Source: 2-02-FULL-45-10 sp964478235
GTDB taxonomy: Bacteria; Patescibacteriota; Patescibacteriia; Magasanikbacterales; GWA2-37-8
Length of the DNA stretch: 6,137 nucleotides
NCBI GenBank assembly: GCA_964478235.1
Contig: CAYZGX010000024.1
Location: forward strand, 1-6,137
Direction of reading: 5' to 3'
This document shows positions 1 to 6,064 of the stretch, one piece after another. The notes beneath the pieces are model-generated. The model worked only from the letters and a program-made list of their open reading frames with translations, had not been told where the DNA came from and did no database searches. A program made the translations under genes and the position numbers. Position 1 is the stretch's first letter; each line of letters starts with the position of its first letter.

Positions 1-9
1 TGCTATACT
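1..9 (+). promoter_or_regulatory. Extended -10 element of the putative typA promoter (5' truncated)
   Basis: TGC at 1-3 followed by TATACT at 4-9 is an extended -10 element. The same nine bases occur in the strong promoter at 1954-1962, and a one-base variant lies upstream of the tRNA (6035-6043). The -35 region lies outside the window. A start of transcription near position 16 would give typA a leader of about 55 nt. The element could instead be chance or belong to an upstream unit, because the left context is missing. Confidence 0.5.
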
Positions 10-25
10 AGCGCCCGATAGCGTA

Positions 26-49
26 TCTGCTGTTTCCGGCAGATTTTTT
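26..49 (+). terminator. Hairpin plus T6 in the typA leader (upstream-gene terminator or attenuator)
   Basis: Bases 26-30 (TCTGC) pair with 39-43 (GCAGA). One extra wobble pair (31 with 38) closes a 6-nt loop, and six T follow at 44-49. This has the form of a short intrinsic terminator. A weaker outer pairing, 20-24 with 55-59 (AGCGT/ACGCT), could enclose it. If the -10 at 4-9 is active, the hairpin lies inside the typA leader and could act as an attenuator. Otherwise it may terminate an unseen upstream gene. The stem is short, so efficiency is uncertain. Confidence 0.4.
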
Positions 50-71
50 ATTCCACGCTTTAACTGTTCGT

Positions 72-1883
72 ATGAATATTCGTAATATCGCGATTATCGC
101 CCACGTTGACCACGGTAAAACTACGCTCGTGGATGCTTTGCTTCGCCAATCCAAGACTAAATTGGATAAAAACCAGACCAACCAAGCAGCTATTATGGAT
201 AGCAACGACTTGGAACGCGAACGCGGTATTACTATTTTTTCTAAGAATGCTTCGGTCCAGCTGGGTGATACTAAAATTAACATTATTGATACTCCAGGCC
301 ACGCTGACTTCGGTGGTGAAGTTGAGCGCGTTTTGAAAATGGCTGACGGCTGTTTGCTTCTCGTTGATGCCAAAGAAGGTCCGATGCCACAAACTCGTTT
401 CGTGCTCAAGAAAGCATTGGCTATGGGTCACAAAATTATTGTGGTCGTCAACAAAATTGACAAGCCAGATGCTCGTCCGCAATTTGCGCTCGATAAAACT
501 TTTGAATTATTCTTGGAATTAGGTGCTAACGATGAAGTAGCTGATTTCCCAGTTATTTATGCAGCTGCTCGTGATGGTAAAGCTGGTTTGACCCCAGATC
601 TTTCCTCAATGACCGACATCATGCCATTGTTTGATGCTATTTTGAAATATGTTCCAGCGCCAACTGGCGATGTGAATGCTCCGCTTCAAATGCTCACTGT
701 GTCTATCTCGGCTGACAACTTCAAAGGCCGTATGGCTACCGGTCGTGTGTATAATGGTCAGCTCAAAGCTGGTCAGGATATTATGCATATTGATCGTGCT
801 GGGGTGATGAAGAAATTTCGCCTTACCGCCGTGTTTACCAATATTGGTTTGGAAAAGGTAGAAACTAAAGAACCGATTCTCGCTGGCGACATTTGTACGA
901 TTGCCGGTATTGCTGAAGTGACTATTGGTGAAACGATTGCGGATGTTACTACTCCGATTGCTCTCCCAACGATTACGATTGATGAGCCAACGGTGAAAAT
1001 GAATTTTGCGGTGAACGATTCGCCATTTGCTGGTAAAGAAGGTAAATTTTCTACTTCTCGCCAAATTCGTGAGCGCTTGTTTAAAGAATTGGAAACTGAT
1101 GTGGCGCTTCGCGTAATTGATGGTCCATCTGGTGATTGGATTGTTTCTGGTCGCGGTGAATTACATCTTGCTATTTTGATTGAACGCATGCGCCGTGAAG
1201 GTTTTGAGTTCCAGGTGTCTCAGCCTCAGGTTATTAACAAAGAAGAAAACGGCAAGAAAATGACTCCACACGAACAAGTATTCGTGGAAGTGCCTGATGC
1301 ACATTCTGGTGTCGTTATTCAAAAACTCGGCACTCGCCGTGGTTTGCTCCAGAACATGTATTCTGAAAATGGCGTGACTTTCCTGGAATTTATTATCCCA
1401 ACTCGTGGTTTGTTTGGTTACCGCACAGAGTTCTTAACTGACACTAAAGGTTTGGGTATTATCAATACCATGTTCCATGGATATGATGTTGACCCAGGCG
1501 GTTGGGGCGATCGTGATCAAGGCTCTTTGGTGGCTCACGAAACTGGTACGACCAACCTCTACGGTTTGGTGAACGTGCAGGATCGTGGTGTGCTCTTCTA
1601 TGGCCCGGGCGTTGATGTATATGAAGGCCAAGTAGTTGGTCAGAATGCTCGTGGTGAAGATATGCGTGTGAACGTCTGTCGTATGAAACAGCTGTCTAAC
1701 ATGCGCTCTAAAGGTGATGGTGGTGCTGAACACTTCAATACTCCAAAGACCATGGGCTTGGAAGAAGCTCTTGAATATATTGCTGAAGATGAATTGGTAG
1801 AAGTTACCCCACTCAATATCCGCATTCGTAAGATGGTTTTGAGTGAATCAGAAGCAAAACGATTGTCTCGCGGTATCAAATAA
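72..1883 (+). CDS. typA: Ribosome-associated translational GTPase TypA/BipA
   Basis: This is a translational GTPase of the EF-G/LepA superfamily that binds the 70S ribosome at the EF-G site. In other bacteria it is linked to ribosome assembly and to stress or cold adaptation. At 603 residues it has the normal family length. The G domain is complete: P-loop AHVDHGKT (10-17), switch I ERERGITI (48-55), DTPGH (73-77) and NKID (127-130). A beta-barrel domain II follows at about 205-300, then EF-G-like domains III and V. The TypA-specific C-terminal domain begins at about 480, with GPGVDVYEGQVVG and the family-typical NMRSKG and DELVEVTP segments. Start ATG 72 gives the expected MNIRNIAIIAHVDHGKTT N-terminus, although no Shine-Dalgarno is visible upstream. 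Codon choice favours GGT, GCT and CGT, unlike the G-rich codons of the downstream wall genes, which suggests high expression. The gene appears to be its own unit, bounded by a leader hairpin and a strong terminator. Confidence 0.97.
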   Translation: MNIRNIAIIAHVDHGKTTLVDALLRQSKTKLDKNQTNQAAIMDSNDLERERGITIFSKNASVQLGDTKINIIDTPGHADFGGEVERVLKMADGCLLLVDAKEGPMPQTRFVLKKALAMGHKIIVVVNKIDKPDARPQFALDKTFELFLELGANDEVADFPVIYAAARDGKAGLTPDLSSMTDIMPLFDAILKYVPAPTGDVNAPLQMLTVSISADNFKGRMATGRVYNGQLKAGQDIMHIDRAGVMKKFRLTAVFTNIGLEKVETKEPILAGDICTIAGIAEVTIGETIADVTTPIALPTITIDEPTVKMNFAVNDSPFAGKEGKFSTSRQIRERLFKELETDVALRVIDGPSGDWIVSGRGELHLAILIERMRREGFEFQVSQPQVINKEENGKKMTPHEQVFVEVPDAHSGVVIQKLGTRRGLLQNMYSENGVTFLEFIIPTRGLFGYRTEFLTDTKGLGIINTMFHGYDVDPGGWGDRDQGSLVAHETGTTNLYGLVNVQDRGVLFYGPGVDVYEGQVVGQNARGEDMRVNVCRMKQLSNMRSKGDGGAEHFNTPKTMGLEEALEYIAEDELVEVTPLNIRIRKMVLSESEAKRLSRGIK

Positions 1884-1896
1884 TTATCACTCTCTT

Positions 1897-1933
1897 AAAA
1901 CAGAGGCTCGCTCGAGCCTCTGTTTTGTTATTA
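1897..1933 (+). terminator. Intrinsic terminator of typA
   Basis: A perfect 13-bp stem (1897-1909 with 1914-1926) closes a 4-nt loop, GCTC. The 3' arm ends in TTTT and is followed by the T-rich stretch GTTATTATT. It begins 13 nt after the typA stop codon. The 5' arm starts with AAAA, so the reverse strand also ends in a short U run and could terminate in that direction, though no minus-strand gene is seen here. Confidence 0.93.
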
Positions 1934-1962
1934 TTGACATGCTTTGTTTTGGTTGCTATACT
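1934..1962 (+). promoter_or_regulatory. Strong sigma70-type promoter for the small unknown gene
   Basis: The -35 box TTGACA (1934-1939) is a perfect consensus. It is separated by exactly 17 nt from the -10 box TATACT (1957-1962), which is preceded by an extended -10 TGC (1954-1956 read as TGC immediately before the hexamer). Transcription should start near 1969, giving a leader of about 50 nt before GTG 2019. The -35 box immediately follows the tail of the typA terminator, so this unit is insulated from typA transcription. Confidence 0.85.
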
Positions 1963-2004
1963 CATTCGACCTTTCTATTTCTAAAGGGGGACCACACACC
2001 AGCG

Positions 2005-2011
2005 AAGGAGG
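2005..2011 (+). promoter_or_regulatory. Shine-Dalgarno that sets the GTG 2019 start
   Basis: AAGGAGG lies 7 nt upstream of GTG 2019. It is the only near-perfect Shine-Dalgarno with optimal spacing in the window. It decides between the overlapping reading frames here, selecting the frame that runs to TAG 2343-2345. Confidence 0.85.
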
Positions 2012-2018
2012 CATCACG

Positions 2019-2345
2019 GTGGCAGTCGCTAAGAGTCCAGAAAGTGTTCGCCAAAAACAATGGCGAAAAGAGTGTGAAGTTGATATGTTTTATTCCCGTT
2101 TGCGCCAAGCCTTGCCCAAAAAGCAGGTGGCGAAGGCGGGGAGAAAAAAGGAGTTCCGAGAAGCGCTCAAGTCTCTTCCCAACGACCGGGTTCGTTTCCG
2201 AAACATCTTTGTGAACAACATCCCGATTCTCGAATACCGTCGTTTTGCGGTGCAAGAGCTCAAGGAGACTAGCCACTTTTCGTCGTCATTGCTCCACATT
2301 TTTCCTAGTCCCATAGCCGTCGCCTTGGCGCGATTGGCTGCGTAG
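2019..2345 (+). CDS. Small basic protein of unknown function (108 aa)
   Basis: I do not recognise this protein. It starts at GTG with an AAGGAGG Shine-Dalgarno 7 nt upstream and a near-consensus promoter about 50 nt before that. It ends 45 nt ahead of an intrinsic terminator, so it is a complete one-gene unit. The predicted product is rich in Lys and Arg through about residue 85. It has likely helical charged stretches such as VRQKQWRKECEVDMF near the N-terminus and a Lys/Arg-dense patch around residues 34-50. A hydrophobic, Ala-rich C-terminal tail (about 90-108) follows. It has a single Cys and no signal peptide, zinc motif or recognisable domain. The basic charge would suit nucleic-acid or ribosome binding, but that is only a guess. 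The frame could also start upstream at ATG 1944, but that codon lies inside the promoter spacer. A structured RNA with an incidental frame is the alternative reading. Confidence 0.7.
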   Translation: MAVAKSPESVRQKQWRKECEVDMFYSRLRQALPKKQVAKAGRKKEFREALKSLPNDRVRFRNIFVNNIPILEYRRFAVQELKETSHFSSSLLHIFPSPIAVALARLAA

Positions 2346-2352
2346 GCGGGGC

Positions 2353-2366
2353 GGAAGTTCGCTTCC
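2353..2366 (+). other. UUCG-tetraloop hairpin in the 3' untranslated region
   Basis: GGAAG-TTCG-CTTCC forms a 5-bp stem capped by a UUCG tetraloop, an unusually stable loop in RNA. It lies 8 nt after the stop codon of the small gene and 25 nt before its terminator. There is no T run after it, so it is not a terminator. It may protect the 3' end of the message or be part of a larger RNA fold. Confidence 0.5.
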
Positions 2367-2390
2367 TCTCGTCTCGAAACCCTCAACCTC

Positions 2391-2432
2391 GGCAGGTGCT
2401 AGTCTTTGACTCGCGCCTGCCGTTCTGTTTTT
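2391..2432 (+). terminator. Intrinsic terminator of the small gene
   Basis: The outer stem pairs 2391-2399 with 2413-2421 (9 bp including one wobble). A 1x1 mismatch (T2400/C2412) leads to an inner 4-bp stem (AGTC/GACT) with a TTT loop. The tail GTTCTGTTTTT is T-rich. It separates the small gene from the downstream wall-gene run. Confidence 0.85.
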
Positions 2433-2448
2433 GCGTGTGTTTTTGGTG

Positions 2449-2454
2449 TATACT
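2449..2454 (+). promoter_or_regulatory. Putative -10 box for the PBP-murF-methyltransferase run
   Basis: TATACT is the same hexamer used in the promoters at 4 and 1957. It sits just after the upstream terminator, where a promoter for the next operon is expected. No good -35 is found at 16-18 nt (the region is the T-rich terminator tail). The start of transcription would fall near 2461, only about 6 nt before ATG 2467. Confidence 0.5.
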
Positions 2455-2466
2455 ATGGGGGAGATT

Positions 2467-4197
2467 ATGACTATTTTCCGGAAACAACTTATTGATGAGC
2501 GACGCTTGCGGTTTGTCGCTCTTTTGGTGTTTCTTCTCGCTATGTGGGTGGTGGCTCGGTTGTTTTATCTTCAAGTGATACGCCATGATTATTACTCACT
2601 CTTTGCTTTGAATACCCATGAAATATATAGAAAACTCCATCCGGTGCGAGGGCAGATTTTTGTCCAAGATAGTCGCTCCAAACAAGAATATCCGGTAGCG
2701 ATTAATAAAGATTTTTATCTTATCTATGCTGTGCCGAAAGATATTCCCGAAGAAGTGACTGCTTCCACCACCGACGCACTGGTTCGAATTCTCGGGTTGT
2801 CGTCTGGTGATCAAAAGTCGCTTAGTGAAAAAATCGCTAAGCGGGGGAGTTATGCCGTGGTAGCTAAAAAAGTCCCAGAAGAAACAGCGAAGACCATTGA
2901 ATCGTGGGGAGTGCGCGGGGTGTATACTTCACCTCAAACCTATCGGTTTTATCCCGAAGAAGTTTTGGCTGCGCCGGTGATTGGTTTTGCGTCGCCAAAT
3001 GATGAGGGGCGATTGGTGGGGAAATATGGCATAGAAGGTTATTGGGAGAAAAAGCTCGCTGGTCAAGGTGGTTTTCTTATGGCCGAGCGGGGGGTTGGCG
3101 GTGGTTGGATTACACTCGGTGACAGAACAGCAGTGGAAGCACAGAACGGAGCAGATTTACTTTTAACGATCGATCGTACTTTGCAGTTTAAGGCCTGTGA
3201 GCGCCTGCGCCAAGGGCTTGTCGAGTATAAAGCCAAATCTGCGTCGCTCGTGATGATGAATCCGCATACCGGGGCGATTGTGGCGATGTGTAGTATGCCA
3301 GATTTTGACCCAAATGCTTTTTCTAAGGTTGATGATATTGCTGCTTTTAATAATACTACGGTTTTTACACCGTATGAGCCAGGCTCGGTATTCAAAGCGT
3401 TTACCATGGGGGCGGCGCTTGATTTGGGCCTCGTGACACCCTCGACACCCTATACTGACCCGTGTAAACTCACTATAGATGGCTTCACGGTGCGTAACGC
3501 TCTCCAAAAATGTTACGGTCGCCACACCATGACCGAAGCGCTTGAGAATTCTATTAACACCACCCATGTGTGGCTCGAAGGGCGCATCGGGAGTTCTCGC
3601 TTTCAAGAGTATATTAAACAGTTTGGTTTTGGCGAAAAAACTGGCGTGGCTCTCAACACCGAAGTGGCTGGAGATATTTCGTCGCTGTCACGCAAGGGGG
3701 AGATTTTTGGAGCCAACGGCTCGTTTGGCCAGGGGCTCACGGTGACAGTGCTTCAGCTCGCGGCAGCGTATTCGGCAATTGCCAATAACGGACTGCTTCC
3801 AACGCCATATGTGGTGGAAGAAGTTCGCTATCCGAATGGTCAAAAAGAAAAAACAGCGGTGGTCACCGAACGAGTGATTAGTGAGCGAGCAGCCAAGCTA
3901 TTGGGTGGTATGCTTACCTCGGTGGTGGAGAATCACTATAGTTCGGCTCAAATTAAACAGTATTATATCGCCGGTAAAACAGGGACAGCGCAAATCGCTG
4001 AAGCGGGGAAATATAGTGATACGCGAACCAATCATACCTTTGCTGGTTTTGCCCCAGCCAACGATCCAGAGATTGTGATGGTTGTGAAATTTGAAGAGCC
4101 TGAATTAAAATGGGCTGAAAATACTACTATTCCAGTGTTTCGAGATATTATGGAGTTTGCGCTCCAGTATTACGGTATTGCTGGAGATAAAAAATAA
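2467..4197 (+). CDS. ftsI: Class B penicillin-binding protein, FtsI-like D,D-transpeptidase
   Basis: This is a monofunctional peptidoglycan transpeptidase that cross-links stem peptides on the outer face of the membrane, probably with a SEDS glycosyltransferase in division or elongation. With start ATG 2467 it has 576 residues. A short cytoplasmic tail is followed by one membrane anchor (about 15-35). Next comes the non-catalytic N-terminal domain, opening with RGQI and lacking the usual DRNG continuation. The C-terminal transpeptidase domain has all three catalytic motifs: SVFK (nucleophile Ser 307, Lys 310), SIN (362-364) and KTGT (504-507). GQGLTVTVLQLAAAYSAIANNG is the conserved block typical of FtsI/SpoVD/PBP2. 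No PASTA domain is present. The FtsI versus MrdA assignment is not certain. The start is ambiguous: ATG 2467 has GGGGGAG only 3 nt upstream, ATG 2455 lacks a ribosome site, and TTG 2431 lies in the terminator tail. It abuts the murF-like gene, so co-transcription is likely. Confidence 0.93.
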   Translation: MTIFRKQLIDERRLRFVALLVFLLAMWVVARLFYLQVIRHDYYSLFALNTHEIYRKLHPVRGQIFVQDSRSKQEYPVAINKDFYLIYAVPKDIPEEVTASTTDALVRILGLSSGDQKSLSEKIAKRGSYAVVAKKVPEETAKTIESWGVRGVYTSPQTYRFYPEEVLAAPVIGFASPNDEGRLVGKYGIEGYWEKKLAGQGGFLMAERGVGGGWITLGDRTAVEAQNGADLLLTIDRTLQFKACERLRQGLVEYKAKSASLVMMNPHTGAIVAMCSMPDFDPNAFSKVDDIAAFNNTTVFTPYEPGSVFKAFTMGAALDLGLVTPSTPYTDPCKLTIDGFTVRNALQKCYGRHTMTEALENSINTTHVWLEGRIGSSRFQEYIKQFGFGEKTGVALNTEVAGDISSLSRKGEIFGANGSFGQGLTVTVLQLAAAYSAIANNGLLPTPYVVEEVRYPNGQKEKTAVVTERVISERAAKLLGGMLTSVVENHYSSAQIKQYYIAGKTGTAQIAEAGKYSDTRTNHTFAGFAPANDPEIVMVVKFEEPELKWAENTTIPVFRDIMEFALQYYGIAGDKK

Positions 4198-5496
4198 ATG
4201 CCTATGAATACTATTTTGCAAAAAGTCTTACGTTGGTTAGCTAGCCGGATTATGCGGAAATATCACCCGCAGGTGGTGGGTATCACTGGCTCGGTGGGTA
4301 AAACCTCCACCAAAGAGGCGGTGGCGCTCGTGCTCGGCAAACATTTTAATGTTCGTGAAAGTAAAAAGAATTATAATAATGAAATCGGTGTTCCGCTCAC
4401 CATTATTGGTGTGGACAAGAGTCCGGGGTCGTCTCTCTTTGGCTGGCTCGCTGTTTTTGTCAAAGGTTTGCGTTTGTTGGTTTTGCGTGATGTTCGTTAT
4501 CCGGCTACGTTGGTTTTGGAAATGGGGGCGGATAAGCCAGGGGATATTGCGTATTTGACTAAGATCGCTCCGTGTCAGGTGGGTGTACTCACTTTTATTT
4601 CCCATGCACATACGGAATTTTTTAAAACAATTCAAAATATTGCTCTTGAGAAGCAAATTATAATTTCGCATTTGAAACCAAGTGGTTTTGCCATTCTCAA
4701 CTACGACAATTCGTATGTGATGGAGCAAATTAAAAAAACCAAAGCGCAGGTGATTACCTATGGCTTCAAAGAGGGGGCAGATTTGCGAGCGACAGATTTG
4801 CAGGTACTGACAAGCGATGATGGCTCTCGCCCAATTGGTTTTAATTTCAAGATTAATTATCAGGGGAGTAGTGTGCCAGTATTTTTACCAGACATTATTA
4901 GTAGTAGTGTTATCCCGGCAACGCTCGCTGCGGTGGCGGTGGGGCAGACTTTTGGGATTAACTTACTCCAAGCTGTTGAAGCACTGCGGTCGCTCAAACC
5001 ATTACCGGGGCATATGCGCGCGCTCAGCGGGATTAAAAAGACCCTTCTCATTGATGACACCTACAATTCTTCGCCGGCGGCCGCTAAATCTGCTCTGACA
5101 ACATTGTCGGGTGTGGCGCTCAAAGAAGCTGGGGCGGAATATTACGCGGTGCTCGGAGATATGTTGGAGCTTGGTGGCGAAACTGAATCAGCTCATCGTG
5201 AAATTGGTCATTTGGTGGCAGAGCTTGGTATTCATAATCTTATCACTGTTGGGGCAGCGTCAAAAATTACCGCTGAAGCAGCGGTTGAGGCTGGGTTGTC
5301 AGCTGAGCGAGTGGTGAGTTTTGACGATAGTGTTGAAGCGGGGAAATATGTACAACAAAAAATTCAAACAGGTGATGTTGTTCTTATCAAAGGATCGCAA
5401 GGTTCGCGAATGGAAAAAATTGTGAAAGAAATTATGGCTGAGCCACTTCGCGCCGGCGAACTTTTGGTTCGTCAAGAAGCGCAATGGCTTCGCTAG
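4198..5496 (+). CDS. murF: MurF-like Mur ligase lacking the N-terminal UDP-substrate domain
   Basis: The family (UDP-MurNAc-tripeptide:D-Ala-D-Ala ligase) uses ATP to add the D-Ala-D-Ala dipeptide to the peptidoglycan precursor in the cytoplasm. The product has 432 residues. The P-loop GITGSVGKTSTKE is at 28-40, whereas E. coli MurF has it near residue 107. The classical first domain is therefore absent, replaced by a short amphipathic segment (6-22). The central domain has NYNNEIGVPLT (58-68), EMGADKPGDI (108-117), SHAHTEFF (135-142) and Glu-Lys 151-152, the likely carbamylated-lysine region. The C-terminal domain has DDTYNSSP (286-293), LGDMLELGG and KGSQGS (398-403), all MurF-type. A hydrophobic insert (about 75-100) lies between the NNEIG and EMGAD motifs. 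The ATG directly follows the PBP stop codon, with GGAG 11 nt upstream inside the PBP gene, so translation is probably coupled. ATG 4204 is an alternative start. A different acceptor substrate within the Mur-ligase family cannot be excluded. Confidence 0.88.
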   Translation: MPMNTILQKVLRWLASRIMRKYHPQVVGITGSVGKTSTKEAVALVLGKHFNVRESKKNYNNEIGVPLTIIGVDKSPGSSLFGWLAVFVKGLRLLVLRDVRYPATLVLEMGADKPGDIAYLTKIAPCQVGVLTFISHAHTEFFKTIQNIALEKQIIISHLKPSGFAILNYDNSYVMEQIKKTKAQVITYGFKEGADLRATDLQVLTSDDGSRPIGFNFKINYQGSSVPVFLPDIISSSVIPATLAAVAVGQTFGINLLQAVEALRSLKPLPGHMRALSGIKKTLLIDDTYNSSPAAAKSALTTLSGVALKEAGAEYYAVLGDMLELGGETESAHREIGHLVAELGIHNLITVGAASKITAEAAVEAGLSAERVVSFDDSVEAGKYVQQKIQTGDVVLIKGSQGSRMEKIVKEIMAEPLRAGELLVRQEAQWLR

Positions 5497-5499
5497 AGT

Positions 5500-6018
5500 A
5501 TGCTCTTTGTTTTTTACTTCTTTTGTTTTTTGGTGATTGCCGTGGTTGGCGTCACCACTATTTCAGTATTTGTCGGGGTGCCGTTTTTGCCAACACATCG
5601 AAAGCAGGCAATCAAAATGATGGAGCTGGGGCAGGTGGGACCAGGTAAGCAGGTTATCGATCTCGGCTCGGGGGCGGGGAGATTACTTTTTTTGGCAGCG
5701 AGCCGGGGAGCGGTCGCTCACGGCTATGAGCTTAATCCTTTTTTGGTGTGGTGGACACGATTGGTAGCTCGGTTACGCGGGCTTAGTAGCCGGGTGACGG
5801 TGGAGCGGGCTTCTATTTATTCTGCCGATGTTTCAAAGGCTGATGTTGTCTTTACTTTTCTCTTCCCTGGTCCAATGGAGCGCCTCGCTCCGGTGCTTTT
5901 TAAGACGATGAAACCAGGCGCCACCCTCGTGTCGTATACCTTTTCTATCTCCAACGCCACATTACACACCAAAGAACAGGGGATTTTTGTCTATAAAGCA
6001 GACGACAACCGACCTTGA
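5500..6018 (+). CDS. Membrane-anchored class I SAM methyltransferase, FAM173/ATPSCKMT-like
   Basis: This is a predicted S-adenosylmethionine-dependent methyltransferase of 172 residues with a Rossmann-type (seven-beta-strand) fold. An N-terminal hydrophobic helix (about 2-27) should anchor it in the membrane. The following VPFLPTHRKQ (27-36) precedes SAM motif I, VIDLGSGAGR (52-61). Acidic GYELNP (75-80) at the end of strand 2 then runs into LVWWTR. ADVVFTFLF (114-122) fits the motif IV/strand 4 region, and KPGATLVSYTF (138-148) the strand 5 region. From memory of the family, this order, with PFxP...Q before motif I and GYELNPWLVW after it, matches the mitochondrial lysine methyltransferases FAM173A/B and their prokaryotic relatives. 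The substrate is unknown, and RNA or small-molecule methylation is not excluded. The start is 3 nt after the murF stop with no clear Shine-Dalgarno, which suggests translational coupling. An internal start at Met 40 or 41 would lose the anchor and the pre-motif, so ATG 5500 is preferred. Confidence 0.85.
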   Translation: MLFVFYFFCFLVIAVVGVTTISVFVGVPFLPTHRKQAIKMMELGQVGPGKQVIDLGSGAGRLLFLAASRGAVAHGYELNPFLVWWTRLVARLRGLSSRVTVERASIYSADVSKADVVFTFLFPGPMERLAPVLFKTMKPGATLVSYTFSISNATLHTKEQGIFVYKADDNRP

Positions 6019-6043
6019 CCAGAGTGGTTTTTGTTGCTAAACT
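6015..6043 (+). promoter_or_regulatory. Promoter of tRNA-Glu, overlapping the methyltransferase stop codon
   Basis: TTGACC (6015-6020, five of six consensus bases) is separated by 17 nt from TAAACT (6038-6043, four of six). An extended -10 TGC lies at 6035-6037. Transcription would start near 6050, about 15 nt before the tRNA. The stop codon TGA (6016-6018) of the upstream gene lies within the -35 box. Confidence 0.65.
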
Positions 6044-6064
6044 AGGCTTCGCCATAGCTATTAT

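Noticed and set aside
606..1733. Several open frames of 100-150 codons on the minus strand opposite typA.
   Set aside because: They lie wholly antisense to a well-conserved GTPase, encode no recognisable motifs and have no promoter or ribosome site. They are a by-product of the strong codon bias of typA.
1843..2214. A 123-codon + strand frame overlapping the typA 3' end and the small gene.
   Set aside because: It runs through the typA terminator and the 1934-1962 promoter, and is out of frame with the start set by AAGGAGG. The GTG 2019 frame is far better supported.
1962..2276. Minus-strand frame opposite the small gene.
   Set aside because: All visible signals here (promoter, Shine-Dalgarno, terminator tail) point to the + strand, and no minus-strand ribosome site was seen.
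6016..6033. Possible terminator after the methyltransferase: ACCA-GAG-TGGT followed by TTTTT.
   Set aside because: The stem is only 4-5 bp with a 3-nt loop and overlaps the tRNA promoter. It is too weak to call as a terminator.
5500..6045. Alternative genetic code (TGA as Gly, as in Gracilibacteria/SR1), which would extend the methyltransferase to TAG at 6043.
   Set aside because: No long gene in the window contains an in-frame TGA, and the nine extra codons fall in the tRNA promoter. The standard bacterial code fits.
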